DNA of 64,000 nt from Diaphorobacter sp. HDW4B (GCF_011305535.1 NZ_CP049905.1:1870001-1934000), one strand, 5' to 3'. Shown: positions 30,677-39,128, counted from the stretch's first letter. The notes: a model not told the origin generated them from the letters alone. A program made the numbers and translations.

Positions 30677-31126
30677 TTATCCGCGCGGCAAGGTGGTGCA
30701 CAGAACCACCACGGCGATCATCAGCAGATATTGAAGCACGAGCAGGAGTATCTGCATTTTGAACAAGCGTAAGCAGCCCTGCTGCCGCATACTCCAGTCG
30801 CGTCCTGCCTTGGCTTGCGGCATCAGGCCAAAGTGCATGAGGCTTTGGTCGAGCAACTGCGTGGCGCTCTTTTCGCTCGTTCCCGTGTCGATCATCCGCG
30901 CCACATGCGAGAGCAGATCGGCATCGAATTTCACGCGTACCGCAACGTAATGCTGCACGGCGATCAACACGAGAGACAAGCCGATCAAAACCCAGCAAGT
31001 GACGAACTGGCCACTTTGCAGAATCCAGGCCAACAGCGTAACGGCGAACGCAAGGTAGGCAGATTTCAAAACCGAATCGCCATTCGCGAGCAAGCGCGAA
31101 AGCACGTGAAGATGCATGGTCGTCAT
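30677..31126 (-). CDS. Unknown small membrane protein in lipid operon
   Basis: A 149-residue protein I do not recognise. It has two adjacent hydrophobic helices (about 21-38 and 41-62), a charged stretch with ARMIDTGTSEKSATQLLDQS (77-96), and a C-terminal helix (about 125-145). GAGGGAG lies about 5 bases before the ATG, and the ATG overlaps the stop codon of the phosphatase gene by 4 bases, so it is a true, translationally coupled gene. A helper or scaffold for the lipid enzymes is possible, but nothing in the sequence proves it. Confidence 0.75.
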   Translation of the reverse strand: MTTMHLHVLSRLLANGDSVLKSAYLAFAVTLLAWILQSGQFVTCWVLIGLSLVLIAVQHYVAVRVKFDADLLSHVARMIDTGTSEKSATQLLDQSLMHFGLMPQAKAGRDWSMRQQGCLRLFKMQILLLVLQYLLMIAVVVLCTTLPRG

Positions 31127-32466
31127 CTGGCTCCCTCGTTTTTCAAAAGCTGCAGTTGCGCCAACTGTTCTGGCTTGAGCACCACCCAGGGTCGGGCTTG
31201 TTGAATGATATTTGCCGCAGCGTCTGCCGAATCGGCAATGCCGCTTTTCATCAGCCACGCGCACAACACCGCTGCGCTGCGTGAATAGCCCAGCGCGCAG
31301 AACACCAGCACCGAACGCGGTTTGTCGGATTGCAGCAAGGCATCCAGTCGCTGCGCTGCGATGGTCAATTGCTCGACATTCAAAGGAATCAGATCGAGCG
31401 AAAGATATTGCGCATAAGCTCGATGCTGAGAGACAGGCAACTCTGCCACGCAATCGAACAGCGCGTCGTAAGCCGCTGCATCGTGTATCGATGGAATGCG
31501 GCCAAGATGCAGCTTCACGCCGTGGTCCTCGTACACAAGCGAGTCCTCGGGATGTACGCGCGTCCACAGACGGCTGTTGATCCATGCACCTACAAAGTAC
31601 GGTGCGAACAAAAGCCAACTCGCCACCGTCATCGCACCATTGCCCTGCTTTTGAAAATAGTGCGGTCGCGCTGTCAGATAAGCCAGCGCGACCAGCAGCA
31701 TGCTCACTGCGGGATAAAGCAACCACAGCCACGCCCCGCCGCATGCAAAACCCACAGCGCTGAACACTGCTGTGCCAATCAGGTAGAAGAAGGCTTGCCG
31801 AACATGCTTGCCCGTGCGCGTTGACGCATCATCCTTTTCAAACGGCGACTTGCCATGCAACGGATACAGCCACATGCACAGAGCACCCGCGAGCAAGCCC
31901 GTGGGAATGTCGATGAAGTGATGCTGCCAGGTGGTGAGCACCGAGAGCCCGATCAGAAAGCACCACAGATGCACCAGCCACACCCACGCTGCGGGCACAT
32001 GACGACGGTAGAAATCCCACAGAATCAGCAGCAGCACGATGTGCAGCGAAGGTGCTTGATTGAAGGGCTTGTCGAAGCCCATGAGTACGTCAAACCACAG
32101 GCCAAAGAAGCCGTCGAGTGGTGGGCGCTCGAAACTGAACTTGAGCGGGAACAGCACAAAGCACGCGATCGAAATGACCTGCGCGGTGAACAGCCGCAGG
32201 GCCTGCTGGCGCAACTCGAACCGCGTCCAGCACAGCAACAGCGACAGGCCGTAGAACAGATCGATGGACCAATAAGGAACAATCGTCCACGGCCACAGCG
32301 GAATGTGCTTTTCCCAAGCGAACACGATGCTGGGCACATCGCTCAAACCTGATGCGTGCTGATTCGCAAAGCCGTAAGTGAGAAAGAAAAACGGCGCAAG
32401 GCACAGCAGATACAGCACGCCGCGCTTCCATACGCCGGGCTCCCGGATGTCACGCATAGCCTGCAT
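31123..32466 (-). CDS. PAP2 phosphatase fused to dual-specificity phosphatase
   Basis: A 447-residue two-domain protein. Residues about 15-300 form a multi-helix membrane domain with PAP2 lipid-phosphatase elements: FERPPLDG (114-ish Arg-Pro), PSLHI (His142) and QHHFID (His182, Asp186). Residues about 310-440 are a soluble protein-tyrosine/dual-specificity phosphatase domain with the P-loop CALGYSR (Cys390, Arg396). The residue before the Cys is Phe where classical enzymes have His. Such a fusion could remove phosphate from two lipid intermediates. Its ATG shares one base with the upstream stop (TGATG) and its stop overlaps the next start. Confidence 0.85.
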   Translation of the reverse strand: MQAMRDIREPGVWKRGVLYLLCLAPFFFLTYGFANQHASGLSDVPSIVFAWEKHIPLWPWTIVPYWSIDLFYGLSLLLCWTRFELRQQALRLFTAQVISIACFVLFPLKFSFERPPLDGFFGLWFDVLMGFDKPFNQAPSLHIVLLLILWDFYRRHVPAAWVWLVHLWCFLIGLSVLTTWQHHFIDIPTGLLAGALCMWLYPLHGKSPFEKDDASTRTGKHVRQAFFYLIGTAVFSAVGFACGGAWLWLLYPAVSMLLVALAYLTARPHYFQKQGNGAMTVASWLLFAPYFVGAWINSRLWTRVHPEDSLVYEDHGVKLHLGRIPSIHDAAAYDALFDCVAELPVSQHRAYAQYLSLDLIPLNVEQLTIAAQRLDALLQSDKPRSVLVFCALGYSRSAAVLCAWLMKSGIADSADAAANIIQQARPWVVLKPEQLAQLQLLKNEGAR

Positions 32467-34214
32467 CACAGCTTCTGCGCCACAGCCACGGTGAAGATGC
32501 CGAACTCGTCGATGCGCTGATCGATCTTGCGAAAGCCCGCCTGCTCGACCAGCGCATCCATCTCGGCCTGCGAACGCATGCGCATCACCCACGCATCGCC
32601 CTGCCGGTGCGAGGTGAGCACACGCGCAATGAACTCCTGCTGCGGATGCCAGATCTGGCAGGTGTAGACCAGATAACCGCCCTGCTCCACAGCCTGCTCC
32701 AAGCCCTTGAGCGAGCGGCGCAGCAGATCGTTGTCATTGAACAGTTCATACAGCCCCGACACCACGGCCAGATTCACCTTGGGCGTGATCGCCTCGAGCG
32801 ATTCGGTGTTGAACGCATCGCCATGCACGAACTGCGCGATGTCGGACAGCTTGCGTTCCTCAATCAGCTTCTGACCCGCTGCCACATTGATGTCGCTGTA
32901 GTCGCGCAGCAGCACGGACGCAGGCCGCTTTTCGAAGCCCGCCACCGCATCGAGGATGTAGCGGCCATGGCCCGATGCAATATCGAGCATGCGAACGTCG
33001 CGGCCTTGTTCGGTCAGCTTGCGGGCTTGCTTCTTGAGCAGGTCTTCGATGTTGATCTTGCGTACGCGAATGCCGCGCCAGCCAATCGCTGCGAGGTATT
33101 GCTTGTCCATCAGCTTGCCGATGAAGCCTTTGCTCTCGGGCTGGTTGCGGTAGACAAAATCGAGCGTGCTGCCCGAGTCGTAACCCGTGTCCTCGCCGAT
33201 TTTCAAACCGGTCGAGAACTTGCTGCCGAACTTGAGATTGGCTTTGGCGAGCTTCCAGTAGCGATCACGCAGAGAGCCTTGCGGCAATGGCGTGCTGAGC
33301 TCCTCCGCAAGCGCGCAGCCCGATCCGATCTTGTCCGCATCGAGCACATCGGGCGCTTGATAAGACGTTGCAGAACACTGCGTGATGAAGCGCCGAATCT
33401 TGCGCACCGCAATCATGCGGTCCTTCTCGCCGAGCGTGTCGTGATAGAAGCCCGGCAGCGTATGGAACTCCTTGAGCGGATGCGAAAGCCGTTCATAGAA
33501 ATCGCGCTGCGGCTTTTTCTTCACCACAAAATCCGAGCCTGACGACAGCACCTGCGTGGGCACATGGATGTTCTCGGAACTGGCGACGATGCGGTCCGAC
33601 GCTTCATACAGACCGAGCAGCATGCGCACGGAAATCGCACGTGCAATCTGCGGGTCGGTGTCATACGCTGCGGCACGTTCCTTGTCGTGCGTGAGCATGC
33701 CGGACTTCACATAGCTGGTGATGAAGAAGTTGCCGCGCAGCTTGCTCATCAGTGTCAGGCCGGGCCTTGCGAACGGCACATAGAGCTTGATGTCGAACGC
33801 AGGCGACGCCATGCACAGCGCGCGAATTCTGGGGGCGTAGTCATGCACCCAAGTGGCGGCGAGCACCGCACCCACGCTTTGCGCCACCACTGCCATGTTT
33901 TCGGCTTGGGTGCCGAACTCGGTTTGCAGATGCTGCTTGAAGCATTCGATGTCGTGCACGCAGGCTGAGAACGAAGGCGCATCGCCACGCGCTCCGGGCG
34001 ACTGTCCATGTCCGCGTGCATCCCATGCGTAGAAATCAAAGTCCGGCAGATCAAGTTCTTCGACCAGATGCTCCATGCGCCCCGAATGCTCATGTCCGCG
34101 ATGGAACAGCAGAACCGCTTTCTTCTCCGCACCGGGCGCGCTGGCCTGCCAACGCTGAAAAAACAACTCCGTGCCGTCGTGGCTCACAAACCTGTGCTGA
34201 CTGTTGACTCTCAT
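32466..34214 (-). CDS. Alpha/beta hydrolase fused to class I methyltransferase
   Basis: A 582-residue bifunctional protein. Residues 1-285 are a monoacylglycerol-lipase-type hydrolase with nucleophile Ser113 (AQSVGA), a probable acid Asp228 (SGSDFVV) and His258 (FYHDTLG). Residues about 295-582 are a Rossmann methyltransferase with AdoMet loop DIASGHG (411-417) and DAFNTESLE further on. There is no signal peptide. Together it could deacylate a lipid and methylate the product or a head group. It lies 60 bases after the CDP-alcohol phosphotransferase gene and is coupled to the phosphatase gene. Confidence 0.87.
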   Translation of the reverse strand: MRVNSQHRFVSHDGTELFFQRWQASAPGAEKKAVLLFHRGHEHSGRMEHLVEELDLPDFDFYAWDARGHGQSPGARGDAPSFSACVHDIECFKQHLQTEFGTQAENMAVVAQSVGAVLAATWVHDYAPRIRALCMASPAFDIKLYVPFARPGLTLMSKLRGNFFITSYVKSGMLTHDKERAAAYDTDPQIARAISVRMLLGLYEASDRIVASSENIHVPTQVLSSGSDFVVKKKPQRDFYERLSHPLKEFHTLPGFYHDTLGEKDRMIAVRKIRRFITQCSATSYQAPDVLDADKIGSGCALAEELSTPLPQGSLRDRYWKLAKANLKFGSKFSTGLKIGEDTGYDSGSTLDFVYRNQPESKGFIGKLMDKQYLAAIGWRGIRVRKINIEDLLKKQARKLTEQGRDVRMLDIASGHGRYILDAVAGFEKRPASVLLRDYSDINVAAGQKLIEERKLSDIAQFVHGDAFNTESLEAITPKVNLAVVSGLYELFNDNDLLRRSLKGLEQAVEQGGYLVYTCQIWHPQQEFIARVLTSHRQGDAWVMRMRSQAEMDALVEQAGFRKIDQRIDEFGIFTVAVAQKL

Positions 34215-34274
34215 CCGCCCTCCCGTGGGAACATTGCATGAACCGAGTGACTTGCTGCGCAGCTTGTGGTGTTG

Positions 34275-34910
34275 TCAGCGCGCTGTCGAAATACCGTTTT
34301 TGATCCGATTGAACAAAGTACGCAACAGCAATGCACTGACCGCCGCCAGCAGCACGCTGCAGATGTTGGCAAGCACCTGCTGCGAAGCACCCATCGCCGG
34401 TGCAAACACCAGAATCACGGAGATCAGACCGAAGGCGAACGCACGGTCGCTCTTGCCCATGGGGCCGTCATAGCGACGCTCGGCACTGATCAACGGAGCC
34501 ATCACGCCCGCGTATTCGCTGAGCCCCGCAAGAAAGATGGCGATGGCCAGCAACCAGGGATCGACGGCCGCAAAAGCCGCAAAGCATGCATAGAGCGCGG
34601 TGTCCGAGACCACATCGCACAGCTCGTTGTAGTACGCGCCCAATTTGGATTGCTGCGCGAACTCGCGCGCGAGCATGCCGTCGATGGCGTTGAATGCCAT
34701 GCGCACGAGCATCCATGCCGGAAAGAGAAGCAGCCACGCAGTAGGCGCGCGGCCAAGGTGAAAGAAGTAGAGAAACCCCGCCAGCGCCACCGAGATGAAC
34801 ATCGCCGTGAGCGTGACCTGATTGGCCGTAACGCCTGCGCTGTGCAGACGGGTGACCAGCGGCCTCAGAAGGTTTTGGAATGCAGGTTTGAGTTGGTAAA
34901 TCGATGGCAT
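34275..34910 (-). CDS. CDP-alcohol phosphatidyltransferase family protein with altered active-site motif
   Basis: A 211-residue membrane protein with about six helices, first gene of the lipid operon. The family signature D-xx-DG-xx-AR-x8-G-xxx-D-xxx-D is recognisable as N74-AI-D77-G78, A81-R82, G91, N95 and D99. Thus the first and third Asp are Asn, and an extra Asp is present at 103. The family transfers a phosphatidyl group from CDP-diacylglycerol to an alcohol such as glycerol-3-phosphate, inositol phosphate or serine. Acceptor unknown. Activity with Asn at two metal-site positions needs explanation. Confidence 0.83.
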   Translation of the reverse strand: MPSIYQLKPAFQNLLRPLVTRLHSAGVTANQVTLTAMFISVALAGFLYFFHLGRAPTAWLLLFPAWMLVRMAFNAIDGMLAREFAQQSKLGAYYNELCDVVSDTALYACFAAFAAVDPWLLAIAIFLAGLSEYAGVMAPLISAERRYDGPMGKSDRAFAFGLISVILVFAPAMGASQQVLANICSVLLAAVSALLLRTLFNRIKNGISTAR

Positions 34911-35011
34911 GTGGAATGCAGGGAATCGCTCAAGTCATCTAACCGATCCACTGCATTCTACGCATGCCGCCAAGCCGAAGTCAGCGGGTACTTAGCCCTA
35001 CTCTCGGGCCG

Positions 35012-35749
35012 TCAGAAGCCATTGCGTTCGCGGAACTCGCGCGCCTGGCCGAAGTGGCCGTTGCCGATGAAAGGTACGGGCGGGCGCAGCGCCGAAAGCG
35101 GCGACGGGTGGTTGCTCGTCAACACCAGATGCCCGCGATCCTGCGGGATGAAAGCGCGCTTGGACTGCGCATGGTTGCCCCACAGCATGAAGACAACCGG
35201 CTTGTCGCCCTCGGCCACATGCTTGATCACCGCATCCGTCAGCAGCTCCCAGCCCTTGCCGGAATGGCTGGCAGCTTGCCCCTCTTCCACCGTCAGGCAG
35301 GTGTTGAGCAACAGCACGCCATGCGTGGCCCACTTCACCAGGCTGCCGCCCGGATTCGGAAATGGCGGAAACGGCGTGCCCAGATCGCGCTGCATTTCCT
35401 TGAAGATGTTCTGCAGCGAAGGCGGCAGACGCACGCCCGAGGCCACGGAAAACGCAAGCCCTTCGGCCTGCCCACGACCGTGGTACGGGTCCTGCCCGAG
35501 GATCACCACGCGCACGTCTTCGGGCGGTGTGAGTTCCAGCGCGCGAAGCGGTTTGGGCGGAAAGACCACCGCACCCGCATCGAGGCGCGTCTGCAGATGG
35601 CTCAGCAACGGTTGGCCCTTGGCACTGGCGAAGAAATCATCGACCAGCGCTTGCCAGCCTAGTGCGACCGGCCAGTCGGCGGGTTGTGCGCCTTCAAGCT
35701 GCGTTGCGGTGGATTGGGGGTCGTTGGAAAAGGCGTCAATGGTGCTCAT
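35012..35749 (-). CDS. ung: Uracil-DNA glycosylase
   Basis: A 245-residue family 1 UDG that excises uracil from DNA. The catalytic water-activating loop is GQDPYHGRGQAEG, and the DNA-intercalation/His loop is HPSPLSA. The ATG at 35749 gives the normal length. It has no ribosome-binding site: the T tract of an upstream terminator lies only 2 bases before it. The frame is open upstream as far as 35908, so initiation inside or before the hairpin is possible. It precedes the lipid operon by about 100 bases on the same strand. Confidence 0.94.
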   Translation of the reverse strand: MSTIDAFSNDPQSTATQLEGAQPADWPVALGWQALVDDFFASAKGQPLLSHLQTRLDAGAVVFPPKPLRALELTPPEDVRVVILGQDPYHGRGQAEGLAFSVASGVRLPPSLQNIFKEMQRDLGTPFPPFPNPGGSLVKWATHGVLLLNTCLTVEEGQAASHSGKGWELLTDAVIKHVAEGDKPVVFMLWGNHAQSKRAFIPQDRGHLVLTSNHPSPLSALRPPVPFIGNGHFGQAREFRERNGF

Positions 35750-35751
35750 GC

Positions 35752-35783
35752 AAAAAGGCGCAGACGAATTGGTCGTCTGCGCC
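35752..35783 (-). terminator. Intrinsic terminator abutting the ung start codon
   Basis: Eleven-base perfect arms GGCGCAGACGA (35757-35767) and TCGTCTGCGCC (35773-35783), loop ATTGG, followed on the minus strand by TTTTT (35756-35752). It ends the surface-protein operon upstream, yet leaves only two bases before the annotated ung ATG. Confidence 0.85.
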
Positions 35784-35826
35784 TCGTGCAAGGATAACGG
35801 AAGTGCTACGCGTTTCAATGAACCGC

Positions 35827-37350
35827 TCAGGGCTTCATCCGTCGCTTGCGGCGCACCACGGCCACGCCCATCCACATCGCCAGCGATGTCGCCAACAGGC
35901 CTTCCCAACTCCCTACCGGTACAGGCGTGGCGGAAGCTGTCGCATTGGTCGGCACCATGATGCCGCCGGGATCGGTGATGTTGCCATCTGCGATCAAATC
36001 AGAATCGCCTTCCGTGCCATCCTGGATGGTCAGCGTCATCACATTGCCCACGAAGCTGAATCCCGCGAACGCATACCAATGCGGGCTGGTGTTGCCCGGC
36101 GTGGGGCCGTATTTCCAGTACTGCGCGGTAGCCGGAATGGCTTGCGGCATGACGACGTTGATCTTGACTGCGGAGCCTGCGACACAGCCGGTTGCACGAA
36201 TGTTCAACAGCCCGAACGGAAATGCCGCTGCGCCCTGAGGGGGAAGAACAGATGCATTCTGTGCCGCGATGAAGCTGCCTGTTTGCACCGTGCAGGTCGT
36301 GCTGCCACCGCCTGCACCCGCCAGCGTGACTGCCGCGCTGCCACCACCCGAAGGAAGCGGAATCACCGTGGTGCCTGCGCCGACCGTAGGCATGGTGAAA
36401 CTGACGTTCGATGAATAGGGCCCCGTTCCAGAGGACGTAGTCGCCGCCACCTTGCAGTCGTATGCAACGCCTGCGGCCAGCCCCGTCATGTTGACGGGCG
36501 GATTCACACCACTGCCGGAGGTGGCTGCGCCACCGCCCTGCGGCGTGCACTGTGCGGTGTAGCCCGTCACGGTCTGCCCGGGAGCGGATGGCACGGGAGA
36601 GAAGCTCAATGCGGCCGTGCTGCCGGTCAACACATAGGTCAGATTTGTCGGCGCAGTCAGACTGCCGATGGGCGCACCACTCGTCTGCACGCTGACGGCA
36701 TCCACGCCGAAGAACAGGCTCTGCCGGTTGTCCACTTCCGCGATGCGCAGGCGCACGGTCTGGCCTGCCAATGACGAGAGGTCAGTCTGCACGTTCTGAT
36801 AACTGCCGCCAGTCGTGGCCGGGCCGGTCGATCCCGCTGGAGGCCACTGAAACACGCTGGTCAGCACACCCGCACCCACATCGTCGAGCGCTGCAGCCGT
36901 GGTGATCACATCGATGCGCACCTGCTGGTTGGGCAGCGCGCCAAGATAGTCGAGCGAAGCGGGGGCTGCAGCCAGCGGCACCGCATTCTGCACAAAGACT
37001 TTCGCGGTGAACGTGGCGCTTTGCCCGGCTGGAATCGTGATGTCCTGGTACAGCACATGGCTGCCCGGTCCGGGCTGATCGCTCATCACCGCAAAGGTGC
37101 CCTGCGGCGGCGCGGGCACCGTCACTGGCGTGATGGCGCTCATCGTGCCTTGCTGCGCGTAGAAGCCGCCTTGCGAGCCCGCTTGCGACTGGCTTTGCCA
37201 GCCGGTGAAGACTTGCGTGCCCGCTCCCGCGTTCTGCTCGAAATCACCGTTGACCATCAGTTCGGCCGCGCTGGCCGAGCCCATCCAGAGTGACAACGGC
37301 AAGCACAGACCTGCAAACGCCGCAGCGCTCAAATGTTTGAGGCTTTTCAT
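35827..37350 (-). CDS. Exported choice-of-anchor U protein with sorting-type C-terminus
   Basis: A 507-residue secreted protein. A signal peptide ends near SASA (about residue 28). A lectin-like N-terminal domain begins ELMVNGDFEQN. Residues about 225-325 look like a fibronectin type III domain (APTNLTYVLTGSTAALSF and YTAQCTPQGGG). The region around WYAFAGFSFVGNVMTLTIQD and LIADGNITDPGGIM matches the choice-of-anchor U type. The C-terminus has a short Pro/Trp motif (PVPVGSW), one membrane helix and RRKRR, the tripartite layout of IPTL/PEP-CTERM sorting tails. It is co-transcribed with the beta-helix gene 21 bases upstream. Confidence 0.75.
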   Translation of the reverse strand: MKSLKHLSAAAFAGLCLPLSLWMGSASAAELMVNGDFEQNAGAGTQVFTGWQSQSQAGSQGGFYAQQGTMSAITPVTVPAPPQGTFAVMSDQPGPGSHVLYQDITIPAGQSATFTAKVFVQNAVPLAAAPASLDYLGALPNQQVRIDVITTAAALDDVGAGVLTSVFQWPPAGSTGPATTGGSYQNVQTDLSSLAGQTVRLRIAEVDNRQSLFFGVDAVSVQTSGAPIGSLTAPTNLTYVLTGSTAALSFSPVPSAPGQTVTGYTAQCTPQGGGAATSGSGVNPPVNMTGLAAGVAYDCKVAATTSSGTGPYSSNVSFTMPTVGAGTTVIPLPSGGGSAAVTLAGAGGGSTTCTVQTGSFIAAQNASVLPPQGAAAFPFGLLNIRATGCVAGSAVKINVVMPQAIPATAQYWKYGPTPGNTSPHWYAFAGFSFVGNVMTLTIQDGTEGDSDLIADGNITDPGGIMVPTNATASATPVPVGSWEGLLATSLAMWMGVAVVRRKRRMKP

Positions 37351-37371
37351 GGCTTGTTCCCTATTCGGGGA

Positions 37372-38166
37372 TCAGCGTTCGTAGATGATCTGGGTGGGCT
37401 CGCTGGTGTCGGGCACCGCTGTAGTCCCGTTCCCCACATAACGGTTGTTGTTGTAGGAAATGATCTTGCCGCCGCTGGCTGTTTGCGGTGCGCCGTCGCC
37501 CCCCGTGCCGAAGGCCTTGTTGCTTCCAAAGATGCTGGAATTGGACAGGTACACCACGCTGTTGGCATCCTTGACCAGAATGGCGGCGCTGTCGTAAGTC
37601 GTGGGGTCGAGCGGGTCCGTCCCCGTGTTCATGAACGACGTGTTCTGCACAAAAACCTGCGCGCCTGCGCCGCTTTGCACCGTGATGCCACTCACCGCTG
37701 TGTTTTGAATTTTCACATTCTCGATGAACACCTTGGCGGCTTTGATCACATTGATGGCCGTAGGCCCCTTCGTCGTGCCAGCGCCGTTCAAAGTGAGATT
37801 GCGAAGAATCACGACCCCCGTCGGTCCCGCATTGATGATGATGCCTGTCTGAGCCGAGAACAAAATGCTGCCGACAGCCCCCGTGCTGCCATCCAGAAGA
37901 ATCGACTTGGTGATGGTGACCGTACCGAAGCCACCCGGATCCAACACATCGATTTCGCCACCCGTTGCCGTCTTGGAAATGGCGCTAGCAAAGGTCATGC
38001 AAGGCGCTGTTCGGCTACAGGGATTGGCGTCGTCGCCCACGCCCGAAACCCAGGTGCGCGTGGCCTGGGCGTTTGCCGCCGTCGCCCCCAAACTCAGCGC
38101 CGTGACGAACGCCAGCGCAAGAAAATCAATACGAGAGAGGAGTCGACGAAACGTACTTGTCTGCAT
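37372..38166 (-). CDS. Secreted right-handed beta-helix protein
   Basis: A 264-residue exported protein with a signal peptide of about 34 residues (SRIDFLALAFVTALSLGATA, cleavage after NAQA). The mature chain begins TRTWVSGVGDDANPCSRTAPC, a common start of pectate-lyase-like beta-helix proteins. Short Val/Ile-rich rungs follow (GVVILRNLTLNG, AAKVFIENVKIQNTAVSG, VVYLSNSSIFG). There are no catalytic residues I can assign. It is the first gene of the two-gene surface operon. The ATG with CGGAA upstream was preferred to one 19 codons earlier. Confidence 0.78.
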   Translation of the reverse strand: MQTSTFRRLLSRIDFLALAFVTALSLGATAANAQATRTWVSGVGDDANPCSRTAPCMTFASAISKTATGGEIDVLDPGGFGTVTITKSILLDGSTGAVGSILFSAQTGIIINAGPTGVVILRNLTLNGAGTTKGPTAINVIKAAKVFIENVKIQNTAVSGITVQSGAGAQVFVQNTSFMNTGTDPLDPTTYDSAAILVKDANSVVYLSNSSIFGSNKAFGTGGDGAPQTASGGKIISYNNNRYVGNGTTAVPDTSEPTQIIYER

Positions 38167-38302
38167 GATGGGTTCCGTTGCTGTGTTTTGACGAAGCACC
38201 AGCATCACGCATGGACTTAACAATAGGTCACATTTCGTTTGTAATTTTTAACTAACGAGAGTAACAGATTGATGAAAAACTATCTCTCTCCAGAAGAGAC
38301 CG

Positions 38303-39103
38303 TCAGGAAAACAGCTTCGCCAGCGCATCGCCCGGTTCATCCGCGCGCATGAAGGCTTCGCCCACCAGGAATGCGTGCACGCCAGCGTCGCGCATGGTCT
38401 TCACATCGTCTGCGCCGAGGATGCCGGATTCGGTCACCAGCAGCTTGTCGGCCGACACGCGTTTTTGCAGGTCGAGTGTGGTCTGCAGGCTGACTTCGAA
38501 CGTGCGCAGATTGCGGTTGTTGATGCCAAGCAGCGGCGTCTTGAGTTTGAGTGCGCGGTCGAGTTCTTCGGCGTCGTGCACTTCCACCAGAACGGCCATA
38601 TCGAGCGAGCGGGCGATGTTTTCCATCTCCACCATCTGCGCGTCGTCGAGGCAGGCGGCGATCAGCAGCACGGCGTCGGCACCCATCGCACGCGATTCGT
38701 AGATCTGGTACGGATCGACCATGAAGTCCTTGCGCAGCACCGGCAGCAGGCAGCTTGCGCGCGCTTGTTTCAGGTAGTCGGGCTGGCCCTGGAAGAACTG
38801 GCGATCGGTCAGCACGGACAGGCAAGCAGCGCTCACCTTGCCATTGCCTTCGGCGTAGCTTTGCGCGATGTCGGAGGGGATGAAGTCTTCGCGGATCACG
38901 CCCTTGCTCGGGCTGGCCTTCTTCACCTCGGCGATCACAGCGGCCTGGTTCTTGGCGATCTTGGCTTTCAATGCGCCCACGAAATCACGCGTGAGCACGC
39001 GGCTTTCCGCATCGCGGCGCATGTCTTCGAACGACATGCGCTTCTTGGCGGCTGCGACTTCTTCGACTTTGACTTCGCAGATTTGCTTGAGGATATCGGA
39101 CAT
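38303..39103 (-). CDS. trpC: Indole-3-glycerol phosphate synthase
   Basis: A 266-residue TIM-barrel enzyme that cyclises CdRP to indole-3-glycerol phosphate in tryptophan synthesis. Seen: [18 protein letters not shown] (Glu and Lys of the active site), [20 protein letters not shown] (catalytic Lys), [14 protein letters not shown], and [11 protein letters not shown]. It is the last gene of the trp cluster here and lacks a trpF fusion. It starts 25 bases after trpD. Confidence 0.97.
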   Translation of the reverse strand: MSDILKQICEVKVEEVAAAKKRMSFEDMRRDAESRVLTRDFVGALKAKIAKNQAAVIAEVKKASPSKGVIREDFIPSDIAQSYAEGNGKVSAACLSVLTDRQFFQGQPDYLKQARASCLLPVLRKDFMVDPYQIYESRAMGADAVLLIAACLDDAQMVEMENIARSLDMAVLVEVHDAEELDRALKLKTPLLGINNRNLRTFEVSLQTTLDLQKRVSADKLLVTESGILGADDVKTMRDAGVHAFLVGEAFMRADEPGDALAKLFS

Positions 39104-39128
39104 GTTTTTCTAACTCCGTTGCAGCCGA

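Noticed and set aside
38276-38302. Possible terminator after trpC
   Set aside because: The stem is only five bases (TCTCT/AGAGA) before T5; too weak to list with confidence.
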